From: Prochlorococcus_E sp000760215
Lineage (GTDB): Bacteria; Cyanobacteriota; Cyanobacteriia; PCC-6307; Cyanobiaceae
Assembly: GCF_047303175.1 (NCBI RefSeq)
Contig: NZ_CP138945.1
Strand: one strand, 5' to 3'
Length of the DNA stretch: 64,000 nucleotides
A program made the position numbers and the translations under genes. Each line of letters opens with the position of its first letter. Position 1 is the first letter of the stretch. This document shows, in pieces, positions 50,160-57,659 of this stretch. A model generated the notes under the pieces. It saw nothing but the letters and a program-made list of their open reading frames with translations. It did no database searches and had not been told where the DNA came from.

Positions 50160-51233
50160 ATGCCTAGGCTTTTAATTGCTGCAAGCGGCACGGGAGGTCA
50201 TATCTTCCCTGCACTTTCTGTATGTAATGCATTACCAGGTTCATGGGACATAAGTTGGCTTGGCGTCCCTAATCGTCTTGAGAGTGAAGTGGTCCCAGCC
50301 AAGTTTGAAATGACAAAAATCCCTATTGAAGGTTTGCAAGCCAATAAAGGAATTAAAAAAATTGTTCAAATCATTAAATTGATTGCGTCTACATTTTTTG
50401 TAATTCGTTTACTTCGAAGGAAAAATATTGAAACAGTTTTTACTACAGGTGGTTATATTGCTGCGCCTGCGATTATTGCTGCAAAGTTGTGTGGGATTTC
50501 TGTGATTTTGCATGAGTCCAATGCTTTCCCTGGAAAATCCACACGTTTATTGGGAAGACTTTGCAGTCAAGTTGCACTTGGATTGCCAAATGCAGCTAAG
50601 GACTTGAAGAATTGCAGGATATGCTTTACAGGCACTCCAGTGAGGGCAGAATTCTTAATTGATAATCCTTTGCCATCTTGGGTTCCCAAAGGAGTAGGGC
50701 CATTAATCGTGGCGATGGGGGGGAGTCAAGGAGCTGTTGGTTTAAATAGTATGGTAAGAAAGAATGTTCCTTGGTTATTAGGACAAGGATGTCGAATAGT
50801 CCTTATTACAGGCAAGAATGATGAAAAATCTGAATTTTTCGATAAGAACTTTGTAGAAAAGGAATTTACTCATGAAATCCCTGGTTTATTACAGCATGCT
50901 GATTTAGTGATTAGCAGATCAGGAGCAGGTGCTCTAACCGAACTTGCTATATGTAATGCACCCACAATTTTTGTTCCTTATCCGTATGCGGCAGACAATC
51001 ATCAAGATTACAATGCTGCTTATGCGGCAGAATTTGGTGCAGCAGTCATAGTTCATCAAAATACTGCTGGACACAAATCTTTGCGAAGAGCATTAAATAC
51101 TTTGCTAAACAGTTATTTTTCTTCTAGAGATATGCAGAGTGATTTGCTTGCCAAGATGAGAGAAGGTATGAAAAAGATTGCTATTAGAGATGCTCATCTA
51201 CAGCTCGTTGACGTTATTCAAAATCACGGTTAA
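50160..51233 (+). CDS. murG: UDP-GlcNAc:undecaprenyl-PP-MurNAc-pentapeptide GlcNAc transferase
   Basis: A 357-residue GT-B glycosyltransferase that makes lipid II on the inner face of the cytoplasmic membrane. It has the N-terminal loop AASGTGGHIFPALSV (about residues 7-21), TGGYIAAPAIIAAKLCG (about 98-114), HESNAFPGKSTRLLGR, the second glycine loop VAMGGSQGAVGLN and the UDP-GlcNAc site SRSGAGALTELAICNAPTIFVPYPYAADNHQDYNA (about 257-291). The start ATG at 50160 is immediately before the first strand. Its end overlaps the convergent aminotransferase gene by 20 bp. Confidence 0.96.
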   Translation: MPRLLIAASGTGGHIFPALSVCNALPGSWDISWLGVPNRLESEVVPAKFEMTKIPIEGLQANKGIKKIVQIIKLIASTFFVIRLLRRKNIETVFTTGGYIAAPAIIAAKLCGISVILHESNAFPGKSTRLLGRLCSQVALGLPNAAKDLKNCRICFTGTPVRAEFLIDNPLPSWVPKGVGPLIVAMGGSQGAVGLNSMVRKNVPWLLGQGCRIVLITGKNDEKSEFFDKNFVEKEFTHEIPGLLQHADLVISRSGAGALTELAICNAPTIFVPYPYAADNHQDYNAAYAAEFGAAVIVHQNTAGHKSLRRALNTLLNSYFSSRDMQSDLLAKMREGMKKIAIRDAHLQLVDVIQNHG

Positions 51234-52341
51234 TGACTTCTTGCATTGCTTTTATTATTGTGCGATTGCTTGATTTTTCCTGCAGACTGATTCGTAACCA
51301 GTTATCTCCTAGTCCTTGAAAGGATCTGCAATCTCTTAATAAGATTTGTTTTTGAGCAAGTTCTTCACGAAATCTTAAAAGTGAAGTATTGCTTTCGATT
51401 AGTTGAAAATTTGTTGATGATGGGTGAGCAATTAATCCAGAAAGCCTTTCTAGATTCTCTTGAAGCCAAGATCCTTCCTGTTCTATCCACTTTTGGACTT
51501 TAACGATCTGACGCCGTAAAGGCCCTTCTTCAGTCATAAGCATTATTCCTAATGCTATTGCTAATCCATTTAGAGGCCATGGATCCCTCCATGCTTGCCA
51601 TTGTTCAAGTCGTTTGGCTGAACTAATGGCATACCCTAATCGTAAACCTGCTATTGAAAAAAGTTTAGTAAGACTTCTAAGAACAACAAGATTTGGGTAG
51701 TCAGGAACTAATGGGATCAGTGATTCTTTTTCCCCATTAGGTACTAGTGGAAGAAATGCTTCGTCGCAGATCACTAGGCTATGTGTTCTAAGCAGAACTT
51801 CTAAAGAATTGAGGCTCCAAGATTGTCCTGTAGGATTGTGAGGGTTGGTAATCCATATGACGTTCTTAGATGGTGGCAAGGGAAATGATTGAGGAAAGTT
51901 GGAATTCCATTTCAAAGGAAGAGGTGAATATATATATTGAGCATTCCAACATTCCAAGGCTCTTTTGTAATCAGAAAACCCTGGCGAGGGCAATATGCTA
52001 ACTCCTGTTCTTGCTGCATCACGCCCGGCCCACGTGATCAATTCTGATGCCCCGTTGCCAGGTAAGACCATAGAAGCTTTGACACTATGATAATGAGCTA
52101 TTGCCTCTCTTAAGGCTGAATGGTTGCGGTCCGGGTAAAACCTAATCTGTTCACTATGTAGGGATTGTATTAATGTATGACGTAGGTATGGAGGTAATGG
52201 GAATGGAGTCAAGGAAGCACTTGCGTCAATTATAGAATTTATATCCACTCCTAATCTTCTTGCTTCTTGTTCAAGGTTTCCACCATGTTTCAACATATTG
52301 CTGTTAGATATGTCCTTTGAAGGACAATTTGCTAAATCCAT
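51214..52341 (-). CDS. Class I/II aminotransferase, CobC/CobD (threonine-phosphate decarboxylase)-like
   Basis: A 375-residue PLP enzyme. HGGNLEQEARRLGVD (about residues 19-33) is the typical start of the cobalamin-pathway branch (L-threonine-phosphate decarboxylase, making aminopropanol phosphate). VIWITNPHNPTGQSW, VICDEAFLPLVP and the PLP lysine in RSLTKLFSIAGLRLGYAI (about 221-238) are general. A histidinol-phosphate-type aminotransferase is the alternative, but hisC is assigned at 35913-37043 and the HGGN start favours the cob role. The ATG at 52296 is another possible start. It overlaps the pyrD stop by 10 bases on the same strand, so coupled translation is likely. Confidence 0.75.
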   Translation of the reverse strand: MDLANCPSKDISNSNMLKHGGNLEQEARRLGVDINSIIDASASLTPFPLPPYLRHTLIQSLHSEQIRFYPDRNHSALREAIAHYHSVKASMVLPGNGASELITWAGRDAARTGVSILPSPGFSDYKRALECWNAQYIYSPLPLKWNSNFPQSFPLPPSKNVIWITNPHNPTGQSWSLNSLEVLLRTHSLVICDEAFLPLVPNGEKESLIPLVPDYPNLVVLRSLTKLFSIAGLRLGYAISSAKRLEQWQAWRDPWPLNGLAIALGIMLMTEEGPLRRQIVKVQKWIEQEGSWLQENLERLSGLIAHPSSTNFQLIESNTSLLRFREELAQKQILLRDCRSFQGLGDNWLRISLQEKSSNRTIIKAMQEVINRDFE

Positions 52342-53510
52342 GGCAATTCACTGCCAACGGCCTCTTCGATGCTTTGAAGTCCATGTCGATTGAGCTGAGA
52401 AGTTAAGCCTTTGAGAATATTTGGAACTAATATGGGACCTTGGAAAATCCACCCTGTATATACCTGGATTAGTGATGCGCCAGCGGTAATACGCTGCCAT
52501 GCACTTTCGGGGGAGTCAATCCCTCCTACGCCAATGAGAGTCAAGTCCTTTCCAGCACTTTTTCTAAGTAATTTCATTATTTCAACAGCTCTATTACGTA
52601 GTGGGTTTCCGCTAAGACCACCATCTTCTAGGCTTAGGGGGTTCCCAGTTCGAGTGATGATTCTATTCTCTAGACCTAGTCGGTTGAGACTAGTGTTAAC
52701 CGCTATAATCCCCGCTAAGCCCTCTTGATAGGCTACTTCCACAAGATTATCTATTTGATCATTGTCTATATCTGGCGCAATTTTGGCCAATAGAGGCGGG
52801 CAGGAGGGAATACGCCGGAGTCGTTTGATTAATCGACTTAATTGATGTGAATCTTGTAATTTCCTTAGCCCTGGGGTGTTTGGAGAACTTACGTTGATTA
52901 CTGCATAGTCAGCAAATACTGAGAGTATTTCAAGAGAAGAAGCGTAATCATCTGCTGCTTGTTCAAGAGGGGTTACTTTTGATTTTCCAAAATTAAGACC
53001 GATAATTGATGCTCTACTGCCAGGTGGTGGAACTTTTTGTTTTTCTAGTGTTTTTTTCATTTGCTTAGCACCATTATTATTAAAGCCCATACGATTTAAA
53101 GCGGCTTTTTCTTTGGAAAGTCGAAAAAGCCTAGGCTTCGGATTGCCTAACTGCGCATGCCAAGTTACTGTCCCAAGTTCTGTAAACCCAAAACCAAAGT
53201 TATTCCAAATAGAAGCTGCAATACCATCCTTATCAAAACCTGCCGCAAGACCTATGGGATTCTTAAAGTTACACCCAAATAAGTTTTGTTCTAATTTAAT
53301 ATCTGCAAAACTTAGTTCTTTAGCTAAAGATGTTAATGCATGCGAAACTCCTGGCCAATCTTTATAAAGAGATGCTTGTCGCAGGCTATGAAGGGTAAGT
53401 TGAGTTAAGTTCTCTGCATCTATTCCTTCATCATTAGCTAATATTGGACCAAGAAATTGCTTGTATAAATATTGACTTGAGAAAAATTTTGGTTGTGACT
53501 TATTTTCCAT
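52332..53510 (-). CDS. pyrD: Dihydroorotate dehydrogenase (quinone), class 2
   Basis: An FMN enzyme that oxidises dihydroorotate to orotate with membrane quinone. It has 392 residues from the ATG at 53510 (seven fewer than the longest frame, which would start inside rnhA). The N-terminal amphipathic section marks class 2. GLAAGFDKDGIA (about residues 87-98), NRMGFNNNGAKQM, INVSSPNTPGLRKLQD with the catalytic Ser (about 207-222), VNTSLNR and LIGVGGIDSPESAWQRITAGASLIQVYTGW follow. It begins within the last 11 bases of rnhA and ends within the aminotransferase start. Confidence 0.95.
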   Translation of the reverse strand: MENKSQPKFFSSQYLYKQFLGPILANDEGIDAENLTQLTLHSLRQASLYKDWPGVSHALTSLAKELSFADIKLEQNLFGCNFKNPIGLAAGFDKDGIAASIWNNFGFGFTELGTVTWHAQLGNPKPRLFRLSKEKAALNRMGFNNNGAKQMKKTLEKQKVPPPGSRASIIGLNFGKSKVTPLEQAADDYASSLEILSVFADYAVINVSSPNTPGLRKLQDSHQLSRLIKRLRRIPSCPPLLAKIAPDIDNDQIDNLVEVAYQEGLAGIIAVNTSLNRLGLENRIITRTGNPLSLEDGGLSGNPLRNRAVEIMKLLRKSAGKDLTLIGVGGIDSPESAWQRITAGASLIQVYTGWIFQGPILVPNILKGLTSQLNRHGLQSIEEAVGSELPWI

Positions 53511-54000
53511 TTTGTTGCTTGTCATAATCACATTGAAGTTTTATCGCAATTTTTTTTGAAAAGCACACAGCGATATAATCGACTCTTTCATTGTCTGGAT
53601 CACCATTATGTCCTTTGACATATTGAAAAGATACATCTAATAGGCGAGAGTTATCTAACTCTTTCCATAGATCTTCATTTAGTACTTGTTTCCCATTAGA
53701 TTTTTTCCATCCTTTTTTCTTCCATCCTGTCATCCAATTTTCAAATCCATCAATTAAATATTTGCTATCTGTTTTAATTTTAAGATTTGGATGCCTCTCT
53801 AGATCCCTTAGTTTTTTTAATACTTCTAGCCCAGCTTTGAGTTCCATACGATTATTCGTTGTTTTAGGTTCAAAGCCACCTAATTCTTCAATGCAACCAT
53901 CTTCAAAATGGATTAGTGCCCCCCATCCTCCTGGACCAGGATTGCCACTACAAGCACCATCAGTTGCTGCTGCTATTGCCCGCCCATGTCTATTAATCAT
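53500..54000 (-). CDS. rnhA: Ribonuclease HI
   Basis: A 166-residue enzyme that cuts RNA in RNA-DNA hybrids. All four acidic residues are in place: the Asp of AATDGACSGNPGPGGWGA (about residues 12-29), the Glu of NRMELKAGLEVL, the Asp of IKTDSKYLIDGFENWMTGWKKKGWK (about 75-99) and the Asp of NERVDYIA, with the catalytic His in YVKGHNGDPDNE. It lies 76 bases after rplL on the same strand, with the rplL terminator between. Its last 11 bases overlap pyrD. Confidence 0.96.
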   Translation of the reverse strand: MINRHGRAIAAATDGACSGNPGPGGWGALIHFEDGCIEELGGFEPKTTNNRMELKAGLEVLKKLRDLERHPNLKIKTDSKYLIDGFENWMTGWKKKGWKKSNGKQVLNEDLWKELDNSRLLDVSFQYVKGHNGDPDNERVDYIAVCFSKKIAIKLQCDYDKQQNGK

Positions 54001-54002
54001 TT

Positions 54003-54031
54003 GAAAAAAAGAGCCGGTCGTTTAGACCGGC
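54003..54031 (-). terminator. Rho-independent terminator after rplL
   Basis: On the minus strand GCCGGTC and GACCGGC (54031-54025 and 54019-54013) form a perfect 7-bp GC-rich stem around a 5-base loop, followed by TC and a run of seven T. It lies 46 bases after the rplL stop and just before rnhA. It is the clearest terminator in the window. Confidence 0.9.
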
Positions 54032-54076
54032 GTAATTTAGAGGGTTTGATTATTCTTGCTGAAGAATAGATGGATA

Positions 54077-54469
54077 TTACTTCAGGCTTACTTTACCTCC
54101 AACTTCCTCTATGGCTTTTTTGAGGGCCTCAGCTTCATCTTTAGAAGCTCCTTCCTTGATGGTTTTCGGAGCTGCTTCGACCATTGCTTTTGCATCTCCA
54201 AGGCCTAAACCAGTAGCATTACGAACTTCTTTTAATACCTTGATTTTAGCAGAAGCATCGAAGCTTTCGAGTACAACATCAAATTCGGTTTTTTCTTCAG
54301 CAGCAGCTTCGCCACCACCACCGCCAGCACCTGGTGCTGCCATTACGACACCAGCAGATGGTGCTGCTGAAACCCCAAAGGCCTCTTCTATTTGTTTAAC
54401 AAGCTCAGAGGCTTCTAGCAAGGAAAGAGTTTTGAGTGACTCAAGAATCTCGTCTGTTTTTGAAGACAT
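54077..54469 (-). CDS. rplL: Ribosomal protein L7/L12
   Basis: A 130-residue stalk protein that recruits elongation factors. The N-terminal dimerisation domain (LKTLSLLEASELVKQIEEAFGV, about residues 11-32), the Ala/Gly-rich hinge (about 33-58) and the C-terminal domain EKTEFDVVLESFDASAKIKVLKEVRNATGLGLGDAKAMVEAAPKTIKEG (about 60-108) are all typical. It follows rplJ after 56 bases and ends at the terminator at 54003-54031. Stoichiometry is normally several copies per L10. Confidence 0.98.
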   Translation of the reverse strand: MSSKTDEILESLKTLSLLEASELVKQIEEAFGVSAAPSAGVVMAAPGAGGGGGEAAAEEKTEFDVVLESFDASAKIKVLKEVRNATGLGLGDAKAMVEAAPKTIKEGASKDEAEALKKAIEEVGGKVSLK

Positions 54470-54525
54470 GATTGTAATTCAACAAGTATTTAGGGAGAAA
54501 AAGATTTAGTCGAAGATTGAGCTAA

Positions 54526-55053
54526 TTAGCTTTCGCTATTCTCAGCATGTTGATTAAGCGATCTAACAAGACCAGAAGGAACTTCATTAATACCAACAGC
54601 AATCTTGGCTGTGATGGAATTTAATGCCCCTGCAATTTGTGCCATAAGTACTTCTTTTGAAGGTAGAGCAGCAATTGCATTGATTTCATCCTGAGTTAGA
54701 AGTTTGCCTTCAAAAAGGCCTCCTTTCGTCTCGGACTTTTTAGTTTCTTTTTGGAATGTTTGTACGGCTTTTAGGGCACTACCCACATCGCCTTTTACAA
54801 GAACGAATGCATTTGTCCCAGTTAAGAGTGATTCAAGGCCTGACCAAGACGAATTTCCATTAATAGCTTTACGCATCAAAGTGTTTTTAGTCACTTTGCA
54901 AATGCCACTGCTTGCTTCTAAACGAGCACGCAGATCGGACATTTCTTTAATGGATAAGCCCTTGTAATCAAGAACTAAAGCCATTTCAGCTTCATCGAGG
55001 AGGCCTTTAATCTCTTCGACAATTTGTTTTTTGCTCTCCAGCGTGCGGCCCAT
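54526..55053 (-). CDS. rplJ: Ribosomal protein L10
   Basis: A 175-residue protein that anchors L7/L12 to the 50S stalk. I place the start at the ATG at 55053 (MGRTLESKKQIVEEIKGLL), the family-typical N-terminus. The frame runs on to 55089 but those 12 residues lie in the leader. LDYKGLSIKEMSDLRARLE and KVTKNTLMRKAING (about 35-70) are diagnostic. The last helices bind L12. A conserved L10 leader (55165-55262) precedes it, so L10 or L10-L12 probably represses its own translation or transcription. Confidence 0.97.
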   Translation of the reverse strand: MGRTLESKKQIVEEIKGLLDEAEMALVLDYKGLSIKEMSDLRARLEASSGICKVTKNTLMRKAINGNSSWSGLESLLTGTNAFVLVKGDVGSALKAVQTFQKETKKSETKGGLFEGKLLTQDEINAIAALPSKEVLMAQIAGALNSITAKIAVGINEVPSGLVRSLNQHAENSES

Positions 55054-55164
55054 AGTAATTGGATCGAATCGGGGGAAGAAGCCGGACACACGGCCGAATT
55101 TATCTCAATATTTATAAGAGATTCGAGGCCGCTGTCGATTCAATCCAGAGTTGGAAAATCTTTG

Positions 55165-55262
55165 CGTCTACCTCGGCAGGCTTTATATGACTTTCTCAAC
55201 AAAAATTGATTTTGAAGAAAAAATTACTACCTGCTGTCTTTGGCCGGGCGCATGCCCGTTTG
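55165..55262 (-). promoter_or_regulatory. Ribosomal protein L10 leader (autoregulatory RNA)
   Basis: Within the 212-bp rplA-rplJ gap, the minus strand carries AGACAGCAGG (55239-55230), which pairs with GCCTGCCGAGG (55181-55171) and gives the kink-turn-like internal loop of the L10 leader family (Rfam L10_leader). A GC-rich hairpin, CGGGC and GCCCG around GCAT (55245-55258), lies just upstream. The arm motifs match the known leader in sequence and order. Exact ends are estimated. Confidence 0.8.
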
Positions 55263-55300
55263 GTGTCAACCAATGAGTTAAACATACACTAAAGAGGTGC

Positions 55301-56005
55301 TTATTCTTCTTTGCTGTCTTGTAAAGCAGTAATATCAATTTCTATGGAAGGACCCATGGTTGAAGAGATATAAAGACTTTTCCAGTAACGACCTTTGGAT
55401 CCACTGGGTTTATTGCGATCGATTGTTTCGTGCAAGACTTTTAGGTTTTCTAAAAGATCTTCTGCAGAAAAGCTTGCTTTACCAAAACGTACATGAACAA
55501 TTCCTGCTCGATCAGCTCTGAATTCAAGTTTTCCAGCTTTAAACTCTTTAATTGCACCATCTAAGTCTGTAGTAACTGTTCCTGCTTTAGGGTTTGGCAT
55601 TAAACCTCTAGGTCCAAGCACTCGTCCTAACTTCGCTACTTTAGGCATCATGTCAGGAGTTGCTATAAGGAGATCGAAGTTCATTTCTCCTTTATTAATT
55701 GAATCAATAAGATCTTCTTCACCAGCCAAGTCTGCACCTGAAGCGGTTGCTTCACTTACTTTTTCGCCTTTTGCTATAACGGCAATTCGTATTTTTTGCC
55801 CAGTACCCTTTGGTAATGCAACTGTTGTCCTGAGTTGTTGGTCAGTATATTTTGGATCTATACCTAATCGAGCATGAGCTTCTATCGTCTCATCAAATTT
55901 AGCGTTTGCAGTTTCCTTTACTAATTTGATTGCTTCGATAGGTAAATAAGACTTTGCCTCAACCTTTGAGGTAAGGCTAGCCATTCTTTTTGAGATTTTT
56001 GTCAT
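55301..56005 (-). CDS. rplA: Ribosomal protein L1
   Basis: A 234-residue 50S protein of the mobile L1 stalk at the E site. KFDETIEAHARLGIDPKYTDQQLRTTVALPKGTGQKIRIAVIAKGEK (about residues 36-82), IATPDMMPKVAKLGRVLGPRGLMPNPKAGTV (about 113-143) and the final GRYWKSLYISSTMGPSIEID are characteristic. It begins 81 bases after rplK. Behind it lies the rplJ leader, so the block is rplK-rplA-(leader)-rplJ-rplL. Confidence 0.98.
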   Translation of the reverse strand: MTKISKRMASLTSKVEAKSYLPIEAIKLVKETANAKFDETIEAHARLGIDPKYTDQQLRTTVALPKGTGQKIRIAVIAKGEKVSEATASGADLAGEEDLIDSINKGEMNFDLLIATPDMMPKVAKLGRVLGPRGLMPNPKAGTVTTDLDGAIKEFKAGKLEFRADRAGIVHVRFGKASFSAEDLLENLKVLHETIDRNKPSGSKGRYWKSLYISSTMGPSIEIDITALQDSKEE

Positions 56006-56086
56006 GGGTTTTTGGGGTTATTGCGACAAGGATGTCTCCCCCTGATAATTGATAAAAGTCTACTTTGAAGGAGATCGAGAAGAGAG

Positions 56087-56512
56087 TTACTTATTTATGG
56101 AAACGCCCATATTTCGAGCAGTCCCTTCAATTACTTTCATTGCTGATTCAATGCTATTGCAATTGAGATCAGGCAATTTTGTTTTAGCGATTTCTTCAAG
56201 TTGAGCACGGTTAATACTACCTACTTGACCCTTGGCTGAGTCTCCAGAACCTTTTGAAATACCTGCAGCTTTTGTAATTAAAACTGAGGCTGGAGGGGTT
56301 TTAGTTATGAAGGTGAAACTTCTATCTTCAAATACAGAAATTTCTACAGGTATAACAAACCCTGCTTTTTCTTGTGTTCTTGCATTGTATTCTTTGCAAA
56401 AAGCCATGATATTTACACCATGTTGTCCTAGAGCAGGTCCAACTGGTGGCGCTGGATTAGCTTTGCCAGCCTGAAGGGCTAACTTGATAACAGCAACAAT
56501 TTTCTTTGCCAT
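56087..56512 (-). CDS. rplK: Ribosomal protein L11
   Basis: A 141-residue protein at the GTPase-associated centre. The start is the ATG at 56512 (MAKKIVAVIKLALQAGKANP). The open frame extends to 56599, but the 29 extra residues are not L11-like. PAPPVGPALGQHGVNIMAFCKEYNA (about residues 19-43) and the C-terminal RNA-binding domain (GQVGSINRAQLEEIAKTKLPDLN, then AMKVIEGTARNMGVSI) are standard. It follows nusG after 112 bases. L11 also matters for RelA-type stringent signalling, and an RSH gene is present in this window. Confidence 0.98.
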   Translation of the reverse strand: MAKKIVAVIKLALQAGKANPAPPVGPALGQHGVNIMAFCKEYNARTQEKAGFVIPVEISVFEDRSFTFITKTPPASVLITKAAGISKGSGDSAKGQVGSINRAQLEEIAKTKLPDLNCNSIESAMKVIEGTARNMGVSINK

Positions 56513-56624
56513 ATTTATTGAAAATGATGAATTACGAAATGCCTTGATAAAGGAAAGCTTCGAAAAGGTTTTAGTAAACCTACTTGTTTGTCTGCCCATA
56601 CATTATGCATGAGCAATGAATCAG

Positions 56625-57284
56625 TTAGTTCTGTTTACTGATCTGAGAGAATTCTAGTTCTACAGGAGTTTCTCTTCCAAAGATTGAAAGAAGCGCCTTC
56701 AATTTGTTTCGCTCACCTGAAACTTCTATAACTTCTCCCTGGAAATCTTTGAAAGGCCCTGAAGTTACAATGATTTGATCTCCTTCAGCCAAATCGAGCT
56801 TAACCACAGTTTTCTTCTCAGCTGCTCGTTTGAAAATCCTATTGACTTCTTGGCGACTAAGTGGCCTTGGCTTGATATGACCTCTACCTCTTCCAGTTGC
56901 TCGTCGGTCTTCAGCTCCAACAAAATTAATAACGTTAGGAGTACTTCGAACTGCCATCATTGTGTCTTCATCCAAAATCATGCGAACTAGGACATAACCA
57001 GGGAAGACTTTCTCTTCAGTAGATTGTCGACTCCCATCTTTTTTTAGTTTTACAGCAGGTGTTTGAGGTATTTCGATTTCTAGGATTCTAGTACTAACAC
57101 CTAGTGTTACTGCTCTTTGCTCAAGGGTAGCTTTTACTTTCTTTTCACAACTTGATGCAACTTGAATTGCATACCAACGAGCAATAGATGTATTACCAGA
57201 TAAATTTGGCTCCTCTCCTGATGAAGGAATAATAGGATCCATCACCTTGTTAGGTTCTTGGGGTGTGGGATCAATTTCTGACAC
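56625..57284 (-). CDS. nusG: Transcription elongation and antitermination factor NusG
   Basis: A 219-residue factor that binds RNA polymerase and couples it to Rho or the ribosome. It has an acidic, Pro-rich N-terminal extension of about 35 residues, then the NGN domain (WYAIQVASSCEKKVKATLEQR, about residues 37-57, and VFPGYVLVRMILDEDTMMAVRSTPNVINFVG). The KOW domain EGDQIIVTSGPFKDFQGEVIEV is near 170-191. The start is GTG at 57284. The order secE-nusG-rplK is conserved across bacteria. Confidence 0.97.
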   Translation of the reverse strand: MSEIDPTPQEPNKVMDPIIPSSGEEPNLSGNTSIARWYAIQVASSCEKKVKATLEQRAVTLGVSTRILEIEIPQTPAVKLKKDGSRQSTEEKVFPGYVLVRMILDEDTMMAVRSTPNVINFVGAEDRRATGRGRGHIKPRPLSRQEVNRIFKRAAEKKTVVKLDLAEGDQIIVTSGPFKDFQGEVIEVSGERNKLKALLSIFGRETPVELEFSQISKQN

Positions 57285-57337
57285 GTTTAAATTAAAAATA
57301 GATGAGTGAAATGGAAAGGTGTTGAAACTTTATTGAT

Positions 57338-57580
57338 TCAACGGAAGATGAGTGATGCTCCCCAGCCGAAAAAACGACTGACAGAAGCTATTAATGCTGC
57401 AGATAGAGTAACCATAAGGATGACTGCGATTGATTCGCTAAATAGTTGTTGACGGCTTGGCCATACAACTAGCTTTAATTCATCAATAGTAGAGCCAAGA
57501 AAACCTTTTTTGGGAGTCGGTTTATTCTCGCCTTCAGGTGTGATTGGATTTGGTGTCTCTTGAGGAGTTGAACTGGTCAC
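57338..57580 (-). CDS. secE: Preprotein translocase subunit SecE
   Basis: An 80-residue single-helix subunit of the SecYEG channel. The conserved part is STIDELKLVVWPSRQQLFSESIAVILMVTLSAALIASVSRFFGW (about residues 30-73), an amphipathic helix and then the membrane helix. The start is GTG at 57580. The Pro-rich N-terminus (about 28 residues) is variable. It is the first gene of the secE-nusG-rplK-rplA-rplJ-rplL series, with promoter-like boxes at 57621-57644. Confidence 0.93.
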   Translation of the reverse strand: MTSSTPQETPNPITPEGENKPTPKKGFLGSTIDELKLVVWPSRQQLFSESIAVILMVTLSAALIASVSRFFGWGASLIFR

Positions 57581-57620
57581 TTTATATAAGCTTGAGGAAG
57601 TGATCCCTTTTAAGCTATTG

Positions 57621-57644
57621 ATTATATATAAATAATAGATTATA
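57621..57644 (-). promoter_or_regulatory. Candidate promoter boxes upstream of secE
   Basis: The minus strand shows two perfect TATAAT hexamers (57644-57639 and 57626-57621) about 40-60 bases before the secE GTG, in the 79-bp gap after clpB. No clear -35 box was identified. In a sequence this AT-rich such hexamers arise by chance, so the call is tentative. Confidence 0.35.
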
Positions 57645-57659
57645 TAGCGAAGATAAGTA

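Noticed and set aside
54111..54509. 132-codon plus-strand ORF over rplL
   Set aside because: It is an Ala/Ser/Pro-rich antisense shadow of rplL, produced by that gene's codon pattern.
55245..55258. GC-rich hairpin after rplA as a terminator
   Set aside because: No T-run follows it on the minus strand, and it lies just upstream of the L10 leader core, so it is better seen as leader structure.
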